Source of the DNA: an uncultured Bacilli bacterium
GTDB lineage: Bacteria > Bacillota_I > Bacilli_A > RF39 > UBA660
Length of the DNA: 33,642 nt
Reading direction: 5' to 3'
Assembly (NCBI GenBank): GCA_947588765.1
Contig: CANPZG010000014.1
Location: 1 to 33,642 of the forward strand
Of the stretch, positions 31,591-33,642 are shown piece by piece. The notes beneath the pieces are model-generated. The model saw only the letters and a list, made by a program, of their open reading frames with translations. It ran no database searches and was not told the DNA's origin. How positions within the stretch are numbered: the stretch's first letter is position 1; each line of letters begins with the position of its first letter. Made by a program: the position numbers and the translations under genes.

Positions 31591-32820
31591 CTACTTCTCC
31601 TTTTTTAATTCTTTATTTTTATCTAAATCAAAGATAATTCTACAATAGATATCATACATTTCATCATTATGATATTTATTAATAATATTAACGATTTCTT
31701 CATCCATAGTTAATTCATAGTAACTAGCAATCATTAATAATTTTCTTAAAGTATATCGATCTTGATCAGTATTAAATATTTCATGAGTAAAGAAACGACA
31801 TTCATCAGCATATTTAGTAAAATTCTCAGAATCTATTAGCTCAATATTAGCATTTTCGATAGCATTAAGTAAATTATCCTCTTGATATAAGCAAAGATTA
31901 GGATTATCAAGCATATATAATAAACGCCATTTTGCTTTTTCTAAATAATCATCCATGCCATACTTATCCTTATACTTATGGATTTTTTCAATATATTTTA
32001 AATAAAAATGATAATCTATTTCACTTTGGGACTCTCCTGATTCTTCCACTAAACCATATTTTTCATCTAACATATCACTAAGGATTTTATCTAATTTTAA
32101 ATATATTAAAGTACCATTACCGAATATTGCAAATTGCATTCCTTCATATAAATTATCTAAAATATCATCTTCTTCAGCTCTTGTTTCAAATTTTTGCCAT
32201 AAAGCTTGAGATACTGGTTTAATATGATAATCAAAATTGGGGTCATCTTCGGTCATATTACAACTAATATTTTCCATCGCCATAATTACTTCATTAGGTA
32301 AGTTTCCTGTATTGTAATGAAACATAGCTCGTAAAAAAAGAGCTGATTTTGATTTAAAATCTTGATGTTTATATTGTAAAAATAATTTTCTTTCCGTAGT
32401 TAAATAATTTTGTAAAGTATCATATATCGTATGAATTTCTAAAGTTCTTAAAACACTAGGAAATTCACTAGCTTCTAAAAAATACTCAGATATTTCATAA
32501 TTACTAATAAATACATTTAATAAATTTTCTAAAGTATCATAACTTACATCTTCATTTAAATAAACTATGTTATCCTTGATATAAAAATATTCGGCAAAAT
32601 TATCTAAAAAGTTATGAAGTTCTTCCTCCAAGTTATCTTCTTCCGTAATAATCATTTCTTCTAAAGCATCTTCATTACTAGCATTTAAATTACCAATTCC
32701 ATAATCTAAAAAAGCATAGTAAAAATTATTTAAATTAGCTATCGTTAAAGAATTTTTATTTTCATATTTTTTTAAAATACTAAAGGCTAAAATATTTATA
32801 AAATCATATGGTATTTCCAT
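31591..32820 (-). CDS. Hypothetical protein, paralogue 1 of tandem pair
   Basis: A 409-residue acidic, helical protein, paralogous to the next gene over its whole length. It has no signal, membrane helix or catalytic motif I can name. An acidic patch early on (EDALEEMIITEEDNLEEELHN) and the C-terminal YYELTMDEEIVNIINKYHNDEMYDIYCRIIFD, shared with the neighbour, suggest a helical-repeat scaffold. GGGGGA precedes the ATG. It is in one operon with its paralogue. Confidence 0.7.
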   Translation of the reverse strand: MEIPYDFINILAFSILKKYENKNSLTIANLNNFYYAFLDYGIGNLNASNEDALEEMIITEEDNLEEELHNFLDNFAEYFYIKDNIVYLNEDVSYDTLENLLNVFISNYEISEYFLEASEFPSVLRTLEIHTIYDTLQNYLTTERKLFLQYKHQDFKSKSALFLRAMFHYNTGNLPNEVIMAMENISCNMTEDDPNFDYHIKPVSQALWQKFETRAEEDDILDNLYEGMQFAIFGNGTLIYLKLDKILSDMLDEKYGLVEESGESQSEIDYHFYLKYIEKIHKYKDKYGMDDYLEKAKWRLLYMLDNPNLCLYQEDNLLNAIENANIELIDSENFTKYADECRFFTHEIFNTDQDRYTLRKLLMIASYYELTMDEEIVNIINKYHNDEMYDIYCRIIFDLDKNKELKKEK

Positions 32821-32881
32821 TTTCCCAAATCCCCCAACATTTCTAACTATTGTACCAAAAACTTTTCTGTTTCACAACCAA

Positions 32882-32904
32882 AAAATACTTTTTAGAAGTA
32901 TTTT
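32882..32904 (-). terminator. Terminator of the methyltransferase gene
   Basis: AAAATACTT (32882-32890) pairs with AAGTATTTT (32896-32904) around a 5-base loop, with a T-rich end on the minus strand, just after the 32912 stop. Confidence 0.7.
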
Positions 32905-32911
32905 CTTTCAA

Positions 32912-33544
32912 TTATTTAGTAAGATATAATATTTGCCATAATTTTTTGCGGTCTTTATCTATTTCTTCCTTATATTTTTTATCTTTAATCTTATAGTTAT
33001 GTTTAATAAATAAATTTTTGAATGATTCTTCCGTATAATGATGTCTAAATCTTTTTATTTTATTATCATAGTCTTGTTTTTCTTGATAGCCTTCTTTTTC
33101 TATTTCATCTACTGTTGTAGTACAAATAAGGATACCATCATCTTTTAACCAATTATAAATAACATCTAATAATTTTTCAGCTTCGGTAATAGGAAAATTA
33201 TGAATTACCGCTTCCATATAAATAAAATCAAATTTATCTTTAAACTCACAATCAAAAACATTTTTATTTATTATTTTAGCACGAGGAGCTTTCTCTAAGC
33301 ATAATTTACTCATTTCACTTGATAATTCTATCGCCGTAACATCTAAACCATAATCACAAAAATTTTTTAATCTCGCTCCTCTACCAGGCCCGATTTCTAA
33401 TATTTTCTTACCCTTAGTAAAATCTAAATCTTTAAACATAATATTTTGATAAAAATCATCTTGAACGGCATAATTTCTATTTTCATATTCATGAGCTAAA
33501 GTATCATAAGCATTTTTATTTTCCTTAATATAATCTTTTTTCAT
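32912..33544 (-). CDS. Class I SAM-dependent methyltransferase
   Basis: A 210-residue small-molecule-type methyltransferase. Motif I is KILEIGPGRGARLKNF, the ribose-binding acid is in VTAIELSSEMSKLCLEKAP, and FDFIYMEAVIHNFP (motif IV region) and GILICTTTVDE follow. The substrate cannot be read from sequence. It starts at an ATG behind AGGAGAAATTT and is preceded by the second copy of the 29-bp dyad. It has its own terminator, so it is a single-gene unit. Confidence 0.88.
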   Translation of the reverse strand: MKKDYIKENKNAYDTLAHEYENRNYAVQDDFYQNIMFKDLDFTKGKKILEIGPGRGARLKNFCDYGLDVTAIELSSEMSKLCLEKAPRAKIINKNVFDCEFKDKFDFIYMEAVIHNFPITEAEKLLDVIYNWLKDDGILICTTTVDEIEKEGYQEKQDYDNKIKRFRHHYTEESFKNLFIKHNYKIKDKKYKEEIDKDRKKLWQILYLTK

Positions 33545-33565
33545 AAATTTCTCCTATACTTATAA

Positions 33566-33598
33566 AGGTAGTGTGCATAGTTTATATACAAACTACCT
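33566..33598 (-). promoter_or_regulatory. 29-bp dyad motif, copy 2, in a 33-nt hairpin
   Basis: Positions 33567-33595 match 18106-18134 at 28 of 29 bases. Here the dyad is extended, AGGTAGT (33566-33572) pairing with ACTACCT (33592-33598), with further pairs inside. It ends 22 bases before the methyltransferase ATG. On the plus strand it is followed by G-T7, so it could also act as a terminator for a plus-strand transcript. Nothing else is recognisable from 33599 to the window end. Confidence 0.65.
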
Positions 33599-33642
33599 GT
33601 TTTTTTCTTTATTTTATCTATAATTTCTATATATTTTCTTTA

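Noticed and set aside
1..33642. Mycoplasma-type genetic code (TGA as Trp)
   Set aside because: Conserved tryptophans such as WCGPC in thioredoxin use TGG, and TGA closes several genes at family-consistent ends.
1..33642. CRISPR arrays, tRNA or rRNA genes
   Set aside because: No regularly spaced repeats and no cloverleaf or rRNA-like GC-rich blocks were seen on reading; short or divergent cases cannot be excluded by eye.

Overview
The window is very AT-rich DNA from a Firmicute of the class Bacilli, probably a reduced-genome, uncultured gut type (RF39/Erysipelotrichia-like). Three things point there: strong Shine-Dalgarno sites, walled-cell genes such as mltG, and two shrunken pieces of classical Bacilli synteny. 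One is ireB-ruvX-yrzB-mltG-yrrM-yrrN/O-greA without udk. The other is rnhC facing cvpA-trxA without zapA, polX and mutS2. TGG encodes Trp in conserved motifs and TGA ends several genes, so the standard bacterial code fits. I see no rRNA, tRNA or CRISPR. The lineage placement is inference.

Region 1 (1-9.6 kb) is accessory. It opens with the 3' part of an IS110-family transposase cut by the window edge. A divergent pair follows: an HAD_SAK-type HAD protein and a Nudix hydrolase, with a perfect 20-bp palindrome centred between their promoters. Next come a MATE efflux pump divergent from a second Nudix hydrolase, a GNAT-like protein, an ABC1/UbiB-type kinase whose last ~72 codons are split off by a one-base frameshift, a decayed copy of a GNAT gene whose intact paralogue lies 2.2 kb away, two small unknown proteins and a 5'(3')-deoxyribonucleotidase-like HAD protein.

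Region 2 (9.7-18.1 kb, all minus strand) is the most unusual part. It is a run of membrane transporters: a MATE/MOP-type protein, three mutually similar MFS permeases, one unrelated MFS permease, a truncated MFS N-terminus and a SemiSWEET. Two GNAT acetyltransferases accompany them, one of the PF12746 type and translationally coupled to the SemiSWEET. There is no obvious biosynthetic enzyme, ATPase or regulator. A 29-bp dyad in the leader of the first gene (MATE-like) recurs with one mismatch, at nearly the same distance from the start codon, before a methyltransferase gene at 33.5 kb. A 91-nt hairpin sits inside the cluster and carries a promoter-like element in its loop.

Region 3 (18.1-22.5 kb) holds degenerate small ORFs, a HAD hydrolase plus a small unknown protein, a frameshifted single-TM protein next to a (TA)n tract, and two larger unknown proteins.

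Region 4 (22.5-33.6 kb) is conserved chromosome: trxA, cvpA, rnhC, greA, two U32-family genes, an O-methyltransferase, mltG, DUF1292, ruvX and ireB in tightly coupled order. Behind a terminator lie two tandem paralogous proteins of unknown family and a SAM methyltransferase.

An extended -10 promoter box, TATG(C/T)TAAAAT, recurs at six gene starts and seems to be the housekeeping promoter style here.
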